The notes under the pieces are model-generated. The model searched no databases. It had not been told where the DNA came from and worked only from the letters and a program-made list of their open reading frames with translations. The position numbers were made by a program, and so were the translations under genes. Below are positions 25,163-33,247 of a DNA stretch of 43,252 nucleotides, in pieces; positions within the stretch are counted from its first letter, which is position 1, and the number at the start of each line of letters is the position of its first letter. Source of the DNA: Bacillota bacterium (GTDB taxonomy: Bacteria > Bacillota > Clostridia > Lachnospirales > Lachnospiraceae); NCBI GenBank assembly GCA_023441965.1, contig JAEZNB010000035.1, positions 1 to 43,252 of the forward strand, read 5' to 3'.

Positions 25163-26451
25163 ATGCTTCCTCCTTCCGCCTCAAGGCCTGCGTGCAGGAA
25201 ATCAGAAAAGTCTGCTTTGCTTATGCTTCCTGTCCCCGCGTCCACTACTTTAATCTCTGTGACATTATCAAGATACAGGATACCTCCGATGTTCATCCTC
25301 TTTGCATACTCCAGGTAGACCTCCAAGCCCTTACTCTCTTTCGACATCTGTAGAATCGTATTGATTCCATCCTTGCGGAAATGCCCTGCCAAGGCGATTG
25401 CCTGTTTCCGATAGCTTCTTGTATATAAGATCAGGGTGTCATGGGCTTCAGGTACCGGCAGCAGCTTCTGTCTGGATAAGGCCAGCATCAGCTGATCGAT
25501 CACAATTGCCAGACCAATCGCAGGAGCATCCTTTCCGAACTGCTCTACCAGATTGTCATAACGGCCCCCGGTCGCCACTGCATCTCCTGTCCCATAGGTA
25601 TATGCCTTAAAGATGATGCCTGTATAATAATTATATTTGCTAAGCATGCCAAGATCAAAGATGATGTATTTCTCAAAGCCATAATCCGTCATAATCTCAT
25701 ACAGCTTTTCCAGCCGTTCGATTGCCTTCAGAGCCCGGCGGTTGGCCGTCAGCTCCTTGGCATAATTCAGGATATCCAGAGTACCGAAGAGCTCAGGCAG
25801 CTTTAGGAAGATACGCTTCAGCTCTTCCTTCATCTCCTTGCTGCTTACAACCTCCTCCACTCCGAACATATTCTTCTTCTCTATCAGAATCCTTAGATTC
25901 GTAATCTCATCCTCATCCTGAAAGCCCGCTTCCTCCACCAAAGCCCGAAAGAAGTCGGCATCTCCGATTTCCAGTTGAAATTCCTTTAAGCCGGACTGTA
26001 AGAGGCATTCTATGGTCAGCGCCAGCATCTCTGCATCCGCATCAATACTGTCATCATTGATCAGCTCTGCTCCCAGCTGGGTCGCTTCCTTTAATTTCCC
26101 CTGATAACCGATCGTATTGATGAAGGTGTTGCCGATATAGCATAAACGGACCGGCAGCTCCTCTTCCTTGTAATACTTAGCCACACAACGGGCCACTGAA
26201 GGAGTGATATCAGGCCGTAAGACCAGGGTATTGCCTTCCCGGTCGAAGAGCTTATACATATCCTTGGAAGAGACTGTTCCCCGCTCCTGACTGAAAATAT
26301 CAAAAAATTCAAAGCTGGGGGTCTGAATGTCACGGAAGCCATAATGCTCGAGGACATGATGGAGCTTATGCTGCAGCATTAGCTTTATCTCACATTCAGT
26401 ATTATAGATATCTCTGACTCCCTCGGGCGTATGTAACAGTTTATCCTTCAT
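25159..26451 (-). CDS. hisZ: ATP phosphoribosyltransferase regulatory subunit
   Basis: HisZ (430 residues) is a histidyl-tRNA synthetase paralogue that forms an octamer with short HisG and carries the histidine feedback site. It has HisRS-like class II motifs (TPEGVRDIYNTE, GFRDIQTPSFEFFDIF, LVLRPDITPSVARCVA, and GGRYDNLVEQFGKDAPAIGLA) but no tRNA anticodon-binding end of normal type. The start is taken as the ATG at 26451, which fits relatives; a GTG four codons earlier has AAAGG at 4 nt and is possible. It is the first gene of the his operon, behind a perfect promoter and a structured leader of about 130 nt. Confidence 0.94.
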   Translation of the reverse strand: MKDKLLHTPEGVRDIYNTECEIKLMLQHKLHHVLEHYGFRDIQTPSFEFFDIFSQERGTVSSKDMYKLFDREGNTLVLRPDITPSVARCVAKYYKEEELPVRLCYIGNTFINTIGYQGKLKEATQLGAELINDDSIDADAEMLALTIECLLQSGLKEFQLEIGDADFFRALVEEAGFQDEDEITNLRILIEKKNMFGVEEVVSSKEMKEELKRIFLKLPELFGTLDILNYAKELTANRRALKAIERLEKLYEIMTDYGFEKYIIFDLGMLSKYNYYTGIIFKAYTYGTGDAVATGGRYDNLVEQFGKDAPAIGLAIVIDQLMLALSRQKLLPVPEAHDTLILYTRSYRKQAIALAGHFRKDGINTILQMSKESKGLEVYLEYAKRMNIGGILYLDNVTEIKVVDAGTGSISKADFSDFLHAGLEAEGGSI

Positions 26452-26474
26452 ATCCGACACCAAGCCTTTCTATC

Positions 26475-26553
26475 AAAATTATTCTTCCGGTTTATCCTAC
26501 CGGAAACACTCTCGTCATCCTTATGGAAAGTTCAATCATTCCCTTTCAGGACG
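26475..26553 (-). promoter_or_regulatory. Structured his leader with attenuator-like hairpin
   Basis: Within the roughly 130-nt leader of hisZ, a stem CGTC/GACG enclosing GAAAG/CTTTC (26513-26553) is followed by a perfect 7-bp hairpin TTCCGGT/ACCGGAA (26485-26505) and then GAATAATTTT. This resembles a weak terminator. No T-box consensus (GGGTGGNACCGCG) and no His-rich leader peptide is visible. Confidence 0.4.
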
Positions 26554-26601
26554 CTTTATCGTTGTAACGTGATAATTCGCTACCATACTAACATGACTGC
26601 A

Positions 26602-26630
26602 ATTATAGTTTATATTCCTGCTCTTGTCAA
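26602..26630 (-). promoter_or_regulatory. Perfect consensus SigA promoter of the his operon
   Basis: TTGACA (26625-26630), a 17-nt spacer and TATAAT (26602-26607) on the minus strand. The -35 begins directly after the recU terminator. Confidence 0.93.
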
Positions 26631-26676
26631 TCAAAAATCTATTAAGAAAGCATGCACATCGCTGTTGCATGCTCTC
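26631..26676 (-). terminator. Terminator of the rsmE-recU operon
   Basis: On the minus strand GAGAGCATGCA and TGCATGCTTTC form an 11-bp stem (one G-U) with a 9-nt loop, followed by TTAATAGATTTTTG. It starts 3 bases after the recU stop. Confidence 0.8.
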
Positions 26677-26679
26677 CAT

Positions 26680-27225
26680 CTATGTATTTTCCTGTTCTCT
26701 CCGTTCCAGGTCCTGCTTTAAGAGTTCCAGATAGTGGACACAGACTCCCTGTTGAACCGGTATCTGATAGGTAGTATCCAGTTCATCATAGCGGAAGCTC
26801 TTCCTCCCTCCGTTCGCTGCCCGTTCCCAAAATTCCAGTAAGCGTTCAAAGGTCAGATAGTAATAGCTATCCCTCTTCTTAAAATAAATCAACAGAAATG
26901 CTATTCCGTTCTGCTCCTCGAATTCTCTCATAAACTCGATCTGATGCTCATGGACATTATTCATGCTGAAGGTGTCCACCGCACATTCCTTCGCATCAAA
27001 GCAGACCGGAATCCCCTGTACGACTCCGATATAATCGACTGTACTCTTCTGTTCGAAGTAGGCCAGGGTAATATGCCGGTTGTCCTTATCAATATCAATC
27101 GGCGTGATCGGCGTAGGTACCTTCTGTATCAAGGCCAGCTTCTTCTCACGGTACTTGCTGTTCGTGAAATTGATCATTTCCTCCAGCAGGGAACCACGCA
27201 GACCTCTGGATTTCCAAGATGGCAT
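26680..27225 (-). CDS. recU: Holliday junction resolvase RecU
   Basis: RecU (181 residues) cuts Holliday junctions in homologous recombination and chromosome segregation of Firmicutes. N-terminal SRGLRGSLLEEMINFTN, then IQKVPTPITPI, FEQKSTVDYIGV and the PD-(D/E)xK nuclease core CFDAKE are all present, followed by NNVHEHQIEFM. The ATG at 27225 has AGGAGG 7 nt upstream. It is the last gene of an operon of rRNA-modification genes; in B. subtilis recU instead precedes ponA. The operon's promoter overlaps a LexA-type box, which would suit a repair gene. Confidence 0.95.
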   Translation of the reverse strand: MPSWKSRGLRGSLLEEMINFTNSKYREKKLALIQKVPTPITPIDIDKDNRHITLAYFEQKSTVDYIGVVQGIPVCFDAKECAVDTFSMNNVHEHQIEFMREFEEQNGIAFLLIYFKKRDSYYYLTFERLLEFWERAANGGRKSFRYDELDTTYQIPVQQGVCVHYLELLKQDLERREQENT

Positions 27226-27254
27226 AATGACGCCTCCTTAGTCAGTTAATATAT

Positions 27255-28337
27255 TCAATAAATTTGCATCCCGAATAAGTCCTTCTGTATCCGCAGGAAG
27301 AGGTCAGACTGCTCTGCCTTCAGTTCCTTCCCTGACAGGTAAGCCAGCTCTCCCTTAAGCTCCGGGAATACCATACGGTAGGAATGGAGCAATTGATGGG
27401 ATAAGCCATACTTAGCTTTAAAGTAATGGTTCGTCTTCTGATCCCCGTATTTAAAATCACCGATCAGGGGGTGACCGAGGCTGGCCAGATGGGCCCTGAT
27501 CTGATGGGATCGCCCGGTGATCAGCTTCACTTCTAAGAGGGTGAAGCTTCCCCTGTTTTCCTGCTCTGTCTCTCCCCGTAAGCCGGTCCGGACTGAAGCC
27601 GCCTCACCCTTAGCCTGTCTTACAGCTTTCGCAGCAGGAGCCGAACCGGGTCCTGCATAAGTGAGGATCGGCTGATATTCGGTACAGATGTAATCAGCAG
27701 CTTCTGTCTTCATGGAATGGATCGTTACCTTGTTCAAAGCCTCATCCTTGCTTAGATATCCTTCCACCCGCTGCTTTCCTTCCAACCTGCCCTTTACGAT
27801 GCAAAGATAATACTTGCCCAGGGACCGATCCCTCATGACTTCGGACATCTCCTGCAGTCCGGTCAGGGATTTGCCGGCGATTAAAAGACCGCTGGTATTC
27901 CGGTCTAAGCGGTTACAGATCCCGGGCTTAAAGCTTGCCAGCTGTTCCCTGGTCAGCTGCCCTGATCTTAACAGATAGGAAATGATGTATTCCACCATGG
28001 AGACATCCTCCTTGTCCGCTTTCTGGGACAGTTCACCGATGGGCTTATTCACGACAAGGATATGGGAATCCTCATAGACAAGCTCCAGCTCCTTATTTAC
28101 AACAACAGCCTCAGCCTGTTCTGTAAAATTCGCCATCGTCTCGTCGGACAGAAAAAACGTGATCAAATCCTTCGGGGCCAGCTTCTCCGAACCGTCTGCC
28201 TTCTTCCCGTTCAGTACGATATTCTTCTTTCTAAGCATCTTATAGAGAAAGCTCTTCGGTGCCTTATTCAAGAGCTTACCCAGCAGCTTATCCAGTCTCT
28301 GCCCTGCTTCATTATCTTGGACATAAAAGTTCTTCAT
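27255..28337 (-). CDS. RluD/RluC-family pseudouridine synthase
   Basis: A 360-residue RNA pseudouridine synthase of the RluA superfamily. An N-terminal S4 RNA-binding domain (RLDKLLGKLLNKAP) precedes the catalytic domain, where the catalytic Asp is in ICNRLDRNTSGLL. LITGRSHQIRAHLASLGHPL closes the active site. About 40 residues of Ala, Gly, Lys and Gln (near residues 225-265) are inserted between the ICTEYQPI strand and the TLLEVKLITGR strand. The modified rRNA position cannot be told from sequence. The ATG at 28337 lacks a strong ribosome binding site; a GTG at 28352 lies one base after the stop of the HAD gene, so coupled initiation there is possible. Confidence 0.9.
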   Translation of the reverse strand: MKNFYVQDNEAGQRLDKLLGKLLNKAPKSFLYKMLRKKNIVLNGKKADGSEKLAPKDLITFFLSDETMANFTEQAEAVVVNKELELVYEDSHILVVNKPIGELSQKADKEDVSMVEYIISYLLRSGQLTREQLASFKPGICNRLDRNTSGLLIAGKSLTGLQEMSEVMRDRSLGKYYLCIVKGRLEGKQRVEGYLSKDEALNKVTIHSMKTEAADYICTEYQPILTYAGPGSAPAAKAVRQAKGEAASVRTGLRGETEQENRGSFTLLEVKLITGRSHQIRAHLASLGHPLIGDFKYGDQKTNHYFKAKYGLSHQLLHSYRMVFPELKGELAYLSGKELKAEQSDLFLRIQKDLFGMQIY

Positions 28338-28353
28338 AAATGCGTGACCCACT

Positions 28354-29016
28354 TTATATGATATTATTCCGGGAAAAAACCTCTTTTAAGGTGCGGATAT
28401 AGTAATCTGCCAACCGCTCCTTCTCTTCCTTATACCCTTCTGAGAACTCATCATAAACCGCACAGACCTTCATCCCGGCATTCTTTCCAGCCATAATCCC
28501 CTGAGGTACATCCTCGAAAACCAGACATCTGGAGGGTTCTGCCTGAAGATCCTGCGCCACCAGCAGATAGATATCCGGCGAAGGTTTTCCCTTAGCCACC
28601 TCGCAGGAGGTGCGGATGGATGTAAAATACTCACCCAGACGATGCTGCCCGATGATCAGCTCGGTAAGCTCCTTGGAATTACTGGTAGCGATTCCGGCAG
28701 GGATCCCATGCGTCTTCAGATACTCTAATAACTCCCTGGCTCCTTCCTTCACCGGTACTTCATTCATGTATATCTGCCAGGCCATCTCATTCCAATCACT
28801 CTTGATCTTGTCCAGGCTGTCCGGTAAATCAAATCTCTTTTTAAAATATACCGCCGTCTCGGAAAAGCTCATTCCTTCAATGGATTGCTGCAAATCCTCC
28901 GGAAACGGTATTCCATACCTACCGAGATATTCGATATCGATACTCTTCCATATCCACATGGAGTCTACTAAGGTTCCATCTAAATCAAAAATGACCGCAT
29001 CCACATCTCTTAACAT
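28354..29016 (-). CDS. HAD superfamily phosphatase, beta-phosphoglucomutase-like
   Basis: A 220-residue HAD hydrolase, subfamily IA. Motif I is FDLDGTLVDS, motif II is GIATSN, the conserved lysine is in AKGKPSPDIYL, and motif IV is LVFEDVPQGIMAGKNAGM. The cap lies between motifs I and II, as in beta-phosphoglucomutase and the YcjU/GS1-like sugar phosphatases. Substrate unknown. The ATG at 29016 has AAGGAG 6 nt upstream and is preferred to one five codons earlier. The gene is inside the rRNA-modification operon, between two pseudouridine synthase genes. Confidence 0.88.
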   Translation of the reverse strand: MLRDVDAVIFDLDGTLVDSMWIWKSIDIEYLGRYGIPFPEDLQQSIEGMSFSETAVYFKKRFDLPDSLDKIKSDWNEMAWQIYMNEVPVKEGARELLEYLKTHGIPAGIATSNSKELTELIIGQHRLGEYFTSIRTSCEVAKGKPSPDIYLLVAQDLQAEPSRCLVFEDVPQGIMAGKNAGMKVCAVYDEFSEGYKEEKERLADYYIRTLKEVFSRNNII

Positions 29017-29075
29017 ATCCGTCTCCTTCATTCTATCCCTGTAGTATATCTAATGTGATACCCTGACCTGCTTAA

Positions 29076-29798
29076 CTAGCCAAGCTGCTTTAAATATGCG
29101 ATCTCTTCCTCCGTCAGTTCCCGGTATTCACCGAGTGCTAAGGAAGGATCCAGTAACAAACCTCCCATGGAAAGACGTTTCAGATAAAGCACTTCCTTGC
29201 CAACCGTTTCGAACATCCGCTTCACCTGGTGGAATTTGCCTTCCTGAATCGTAAGCTCTATCTCTGAAACCTCATCGGAGTGAAGAATATGAAGCTTTGC
29301 CGGTAGAGTAATATAGTCCTCTTCGATCGGAACCCCCCGGGCAAAGGCCTCCTGATCCTCTGCAGTCACTATCCCGGCTACCTTGGCATAATAGACCTTA
29401 TCTACATGCTTACGGGGCGACAGAAGCCGATGGGCCAGCTCACCATCATTGGTCAGGAGTAAGAGACCTTCCGTATCCTTGTCCAGCCGTCCTACCGGAA
29501 AGAGCTCCTTTCCCTGCCTATCCTTGATCAGCTCCAGTACTGTCCTGTTCACATGATCTGTGGTTGCAGAGACATAGCCTGCCGGTTTATGAAGCATCAG
29601 ATAGAGGTATCTTCGGTAGTTGACCCTGACCTGATCAAAATAAACCTCATCTCCGACCAAATCAACCTTATTATCGGGCTTCTTGCATATCACCTGATTG
29701 ATGCTTACCCTGCCCTTCCGTATCCAGTCTTTCACTTCACTTCTGGTACCTATGCCCATATCAGCCAGATACTTATCCAGTCTAAGCTGGTCTGCCAT
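29076..29798 (-). CDS. RsuA-family 16S rRNA pseudouridine synthase
   Basis: A 240-residue RsuA/RluB/RluF-type pseudouridine synthase: N-terminal S4 domain (RLDKYLADMGIGTRSEVKDWI), then LMLHKPAGYVSAT and the catalytic Asp in GRLDKDTEGLLLLTNDG, and the C-terminal EGKFHQVKRMFE. The short length and motif set fit RsuA (position 516 of 16S rRNA in E. coli), but the target is inferred. The ATG at 29798 has GGGAG upstream. It follows the RsmF-like methyltransferase by 131 bases in which I see no clear signal. Confidence 0.9.
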   Translation of the reverse strand: MADQLRLDKYLADMGIGTRSEVKDWIRKGRVSINQVICKKPDNKVDLVGDEVYFDQVRVNYRRYLYLMLHKPAGYVSATTDHVNRTVLELIKDRQGKELFPVGRLDKDTEGLLLLTNDGELAHRLLSPRKHVDKVYYAKVAGIVTAEDQEAFARGVPIEEDYITLPAKLHILHSDEVSEIELTIQEGKFHQVKRMFETVGKEVLYLKRLSMGGLLLDPSLALGEYRELTEEEIAYLKQLG

Positions 29799-29929
29799 AA
29801 TATACTCCCTGCCTTATTGTCAGGCTTCCTGATCTGAAGGATCTATTCCTATACCCTCACGTAATGACCAGTACATCCTTCCATGAATACTTTATCAAAA
29901 TCACCTATCTTTATCTTTACTTCCCGTGG

Positions 29930-31390
29930 CTACATCCATCTCCAACCGGGCAGGTATTTATTCTTGAAGCTGCCCTTGGAAAGCTTGCCCCAGCCCAGAG
30001 AATAGCCGTCTGCACAGACCAGGTGCCAGCCGTCGGCCTGCTCGTCCTCCGGTTCAATCCCTTCACACTTCAGATAGCGGATTGCCTCCGAGGAGCTACC
30101 TGACAACTTAAGCTGTTTGTCATACTCTGTGCTCCTTAAGGAGCTGGCCAGTGCCTGCGCCGGTTCAAATCTCTGCTTCTTCATCTCACCCAGGAGCAGA
30201 CCCTGACGAAGGATTCGTAACCCCTTCGTATTGGGCAGTCCCACAGGCATCAGATAGATCCGGTCCTCCCTAACCTCCAGCCGTTCATAAAACTCCTCTT
30301 CCGTCATTCCTTGCAGCTTCAGTTCCCGGAAGAATTCCTTTGCTTCAGGTGAGATGCTCTTGGCATCTCTCAGAGAAGGCCTTGCCGGAAGAAGGGTACT
30401 CCTGTCAATAGGCTCAGAGCCCTCTCCAATCTCATCCTTTCGAAGCAGGGCAATAAAATGTCCCTCTCCATTGATCTTATGGGGCCAGAGCCGGATGCAG
30501 TGCTTTAATTCCTCCCGGTAGGGTGCAGTCTCTGATAAGCCTTCTACCCATTCCGGCTTCCCGCAATCAAAGCCCTCATAGGAGATACCCAGGCGCTTCT
30601 GCTCCTCCTCGGTAGGGATGGCCTTCACCACACGGAATTCGGGACATTGCTCCAGAAGATAAGCAATCGTCCCCTCATTTTCCTCCGGGGAGAAGGTACA
30701 GGTGGAATACAGCAGCATTCCGCCGGGCTTTAACATCTTTGCAGCAAAGAGGATAATCTCCTTCTGCAGCTTATTGTAATATTCTACTCCGTACTGCTCC
30801 CAATTCTTCATGATGGCCGGGGATTTACGGAACATGCCTTCCCCCGAGCAGGGAGCATCGATCAGGATCTTATCAAAATACTCCGGAAAATATTCATAGA
30901 GCTTATTGGGCGCTTCTGAAAGCACCAGGGAATTCCGTATTCCAAAGAGCTCGATATTCTTCAGCAGGGCCTTTGCCCTGGAATTACTGATATCATTGGA
31001 TACCAGCAGCCCCTCTCCCGACAGCCTGGCTCCCAGCTCCGTGCTCTTACCTCCGGGAGCGGCACAGATATCCAGAACCTTATCTCCCTTACCGATCGGC
31101 AGTAAGCTGGCCGGTGTCATCGCACTGGGCTCCTGAATATAATAGAGGCCGGCATAATAATAGGGATGCCTCGCCGGCTGCTCCTTGGTATCAAAGTAGT
31201 AGCCGTTCCACACCCAGGGTATCCTCTGTATAGGAAAAGGACAGAGCTTCTCGAATTCTTCCGGGGAAAGCTTCAGGGTATTTACCCTTATCCCGCCGTA
31301 ATGCGGCTTGGAATAGCACTGTAAATACTCCTCATATTCTTCCCCCAAAAGTCTCCTCATCCTGTCCTCAAATAACTTAGGTAAATTCAT
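29930..31390 (-). CDS. RsmF/NOL1-NOP2-Sun family rRNA m5C methyltransferase
   Basis: A 486-residue SAM-dependent RNA cytosine-5 methyltransferase. The SAM site is VLDICAAPGGKSTEL, and the two catalytic cysteines are in DAPCSGEGMFRK and YSTCTFSPEENE. The C-terminal 180 residues hold the RsmF-associated extension and a PUA-like end (VCADGYSLGWGKLSKG). This suits the RsmF type (16S m5C1407) more than RsmB, which has a NusB-like N-terminal domain not seen here. The ATG at 31390 has GGAG 8 nt upstream. It follows the alarmone synthetase gene by 17 bases. Confidence 0.92.
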   Translation of the reverse strand: MNLPKLFEDRMRRLLGEEYEEYLQCYSKPHYGGIRVNTLKLSPEEFEKLCPFPIQRIPWVWNGYYFDTKEQPARHPYYYAGLYYIQEPSAMTPASLLPIGKGDKVLDICAAPGGKSTELGARLSGEGLLVSNDISNSRAKALLKNIELFGIRNSLVLSEAPNKLYEYFPEYFDKILIDAPCSGEGMFRKSPAIMKNWEQYGVEYYNKLQKEIILFAAKMLKPGGMLLYSTCTFSPEENEGTIAYLLEQCPEFRVVKAIPTEEEQKRLGISYEGFDCGKPEWVEGLSETAPYREELKHCIRLWPHKINGEGHFIALLRKDEIGEGSEPIDRSTLLPARPSLRDAKSISPEAKEFFRELKLQGMTEEEFYERLEVREDRIYLMPVGLPNTKGLRILRQGLLLGEMKKQRFEPAQALASSLRSTEYDKQLKLSGSSSEAIRYLKCEGIEPEDEQADGWHLVCADGYSLGWGKLSKGSFKNKYLPGWRWM

Positions 31391-31407
31391 GAAATCACTC
31401 CGTATGT

Positions 31408-32211
31408 TTATCGTAGGCTCTGCGCCCGGTATCTCTGTGAGATCAGATCCAAATCCTTATTAAATCTCTCCAGCTCAGCCCGGTCACCCACCTGGTAGAT
31501 CCGGAAGAATTCATCCTGTATCTTAATAACCTCCTGCTTATTCGCCACCTTATAAAGGTTCTGAATGTTCGTCAGGATATCAGCCACGATATTCGCCTTA
31601 ATTGTAAAGGAATTCTGGGCATCCATGATCTCATCCCGTACCAGGCTCATTTCCCTGTCCAGAATTAATATCGCTTCCGCTGCAGAGGATAGACGGTCTC
31701 TGATATGCTCAGGCATGTGCTGCTTATACTTATACCGGAGAGAATGCTCGATTGTAGCCCAGAAATTCATGGCCAAGGTACGGATCTGAATCTCAACCTG
31801 TAGCTCCTTGGTCCCCTGCAAGGTCTCCACGTCATAATATACAATAATATGATAGGACCGATAGCCGCTTTCCTTCGCATGATCGATATAGTCCTTCTCA
31901 CTCTTGATTACCATATCGGACCGTCTTTTGATAATATCTACTACCTTGTAGATATCCTCAACAAACTGGCAGATGATCCGGATGCCGGCGATATCCTCGA
32001 TCTTTTCTTCAAAATCTTCCAAATCTATCTTTTTCTTCTGTGCCTTCTCCAGAATACTGGAGATGGTTTTCACCCTGCCTGACACCTGTTCTATCGGGGA
32101 ATAGGCACCCACATGCTTATATTCTTCTATGATATGATTGAATTTTACAACCAGCTCATTAACAGCCAAAGCATAAGGATCCAAGATTTCTCTCCAAAGT
32201 TGTATCTCCAT
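31408..32211 (-). CDS. relQ: Small alarmone synthetase, RelQ/YjbM type
   Basis: A 267-residue single-domain (p)ppGpp synthetase. The synthetase motifs are VSGRVKTISSILEK, IEDIAGIRIICQF, ESGYRSYHIIVYY and VEIQIRTLAMNFWATIEHSL. There is no hydrolase, TGS or ACT domain as in RelA/SpoT. RelQ enzymes make pppGpp/ppGpp as a tetramer and answer to cell-wall and stress signals. The ATG at 32211 has GGGAGG upstream. It lies between rsmE and an rRNA methyltransferase. A TATAAT without a matching -35 is present in the 77-base spacer before it. Confidence 0.92.
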   Translation of the reverse strand: MEIQLWREILDPYALAVNELVVKFNHIIEEYKHVGAYSPIEQVSGRVKTISSILEKAQKKKIDLEDFEEKIEDIAGIRIICQFVEDIYKVVDIIKRRSDMVIKSEKDYIDHAKESGYRSYHIIVYYDVETLQGTKELQVEIQIRTLAMNFWATIEHSLRYKYKQHMPEHIRDRLSSAAEAILILDREMSLVRDEIMDAQNSFTIKANIVADILTNIQNLYKVANKQEVIKIQDEFFRIYQVGDRAELERFNKDLDLISQRYRAQSLR

Positions 32212-32288
32212 AGATTGCTTACCTCCCTATAAAACCTTTTGATGCTTCACAAGACACCATCTTTCATTATATGGTAGATCTGTCGCCC

Positions 32289-33029
32289 CTATTCTTCCAA
32301 GGCTAAGCCCATCATCGACAGCAGAGCAAAGCCGGCCGTCTCGGTCCGCAGAATTCTTCTTCCTAAAGTAATCGGTGTAATCCCCTTCGTTTGTGCCAAC
32401 TCAATCTCTGACGCTTCAAAGCCACCCTCCGGTCCGATCAGAATACCTATGGAGGATTCCTTCTGCAGTCCTCCGATGATATCCCTTGTCAGCTGTATAC
32501 CGGAAGCGTTCTCATAAGGAATGAGTGCGGTATTCATATGGGAGGCTAACTCAACTGCCTCCTTAAATTTGAGCACCGGCTGTACTCTGGGAATATAACC
32601 CCTTCCTGATTGCTTGGCGGCTCCTTCTGCGATTGCCTGCCAGCGTTCCAGCTTCTTCTCTTCTCTTTTTTTATCCTCAAGTCTGACCACACATCTGGCG
32701 GTCATGACAGGTATGATCTCATATACGCCGAGCTCTACTGCCTTCTGAATGATCAGCTCCAGCTTGTCCAGCTTCGGTAAGCCCTGAAAGAGCGTAATCC
32801 TGGCAGGAAGCTCTGCTTTGGTATCCTCCGTAGACCTAATATCTGCGACTATCTCCCGATCAGATACCCTATTTATTATACAATAACAATCTTTTCCTTG
32901 TCCATTACAAATTATGATGGGATCGCCCGGCTTCATACGCAGGACATTCTTAATATGGTTGACATCGGACCCAAGAACCGTAATGACTGTATCCTGTATC
33001 TGATCCTGCTTCACGTAAAAACGGTGCAT
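32289..33029 (-). CDS. rsmE: 16S rRNA m3U1498 methyltransferase RsmE
   Basis: RsmE (246 residues) methylates N3 of U1498 of 16S rRNA. N-terminal PUA-like domain (HRFYVKQDQI, HIKNVLRMKPGD), then a SPOUT trefoil-knot domain with ILIGPEGGFEASEIE and TLGRRILRTETAGFALLSMM. The ATG at 33029 has AAGGAG upstream. It is the first gene of the operon read from the promoter at 33118-33146, which carries a LexA-like palindrome. In B. subtilis the same gene (yqeU) follows prmA, as here. Confidence 0.96.
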   Translation of the reverse strand: MHRFYVKQDQIQDTVITVLGSDVNHIKNVLRMKPGDPIIICNGQGKDCYCIINRVSDREIVADIRSTEDTKAELPARITLFQGLPKLDKLELIIQKAVELGVYEIIPVMTARCVVRLEDKKREEKKLERWQAIAEGAAKQSGRGYIPRVQPVLKFKEAVELASHMNTALIPYENASGIQLTRDIIGGLQKESSIGILIGPEGGFEASEIELAQTKGITPITLGRRILRTETAGFALLSMMGLALEE

Positions 33030-33117
33030 AGGAATACTCCTTACCCTTGATATACTGACAATATAACTGCAAATTACCTAATAAATTACTATGCTTCAAT
33101 AACTTCCCATAGCAATC

Positions 33118-33146
33118 ATTATACCACATTTAGAACATATGTTCAA
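33118..33146 (-). promoter_or_regulatory. SigA promoter of the rsmE-recU operon
   Basis: TTGAAC (33141-33146), 17 nt and a perfect TATAAT (33118-33123) on the minus strand, about 90 bases before rsmE. Confidence 0.85.
33133..33144. promoter_or_regulatory. LexA-type palindrome over the -35 box
   Basis: GAACATATGTTC is a perfect 12-base palindrome that fits the Gram-positive SOS box core GAAC-N4-GTTC (B. subtilis CGAACNNNNGTTCG). It overlaps the -35 box and spacer of the rsmE promoter. lexA itself is not in the window. Confidence 0.55.
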
Positions 33147-33171
33147 CACTTTCTTTCTATTTTAACCGCTC

Positions 33172-33243
33172 AAAAAATGGACTGTCTGTATCATCCTTCC
33201 CGGCTTGCCATTGGCGGCAGTCTTAGGATGCTTCAGACAGTCC
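33172..33243 (-). terminator. Large terminator after prmA
   Basis: On the minus strand a perfect 10-bp stem (GGACTGTCTG/CAGACAGTCC) encloses CATCCT/AGGATG and a third inner stem TGCC/GGCA, then ATTTTTTG follows. It starts 4 bases after the prmA stop and separates the chaperone-prmA unit from the rsmE operon. Confidence 0.85.
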
Positions 33244-33247
33244 CGAA

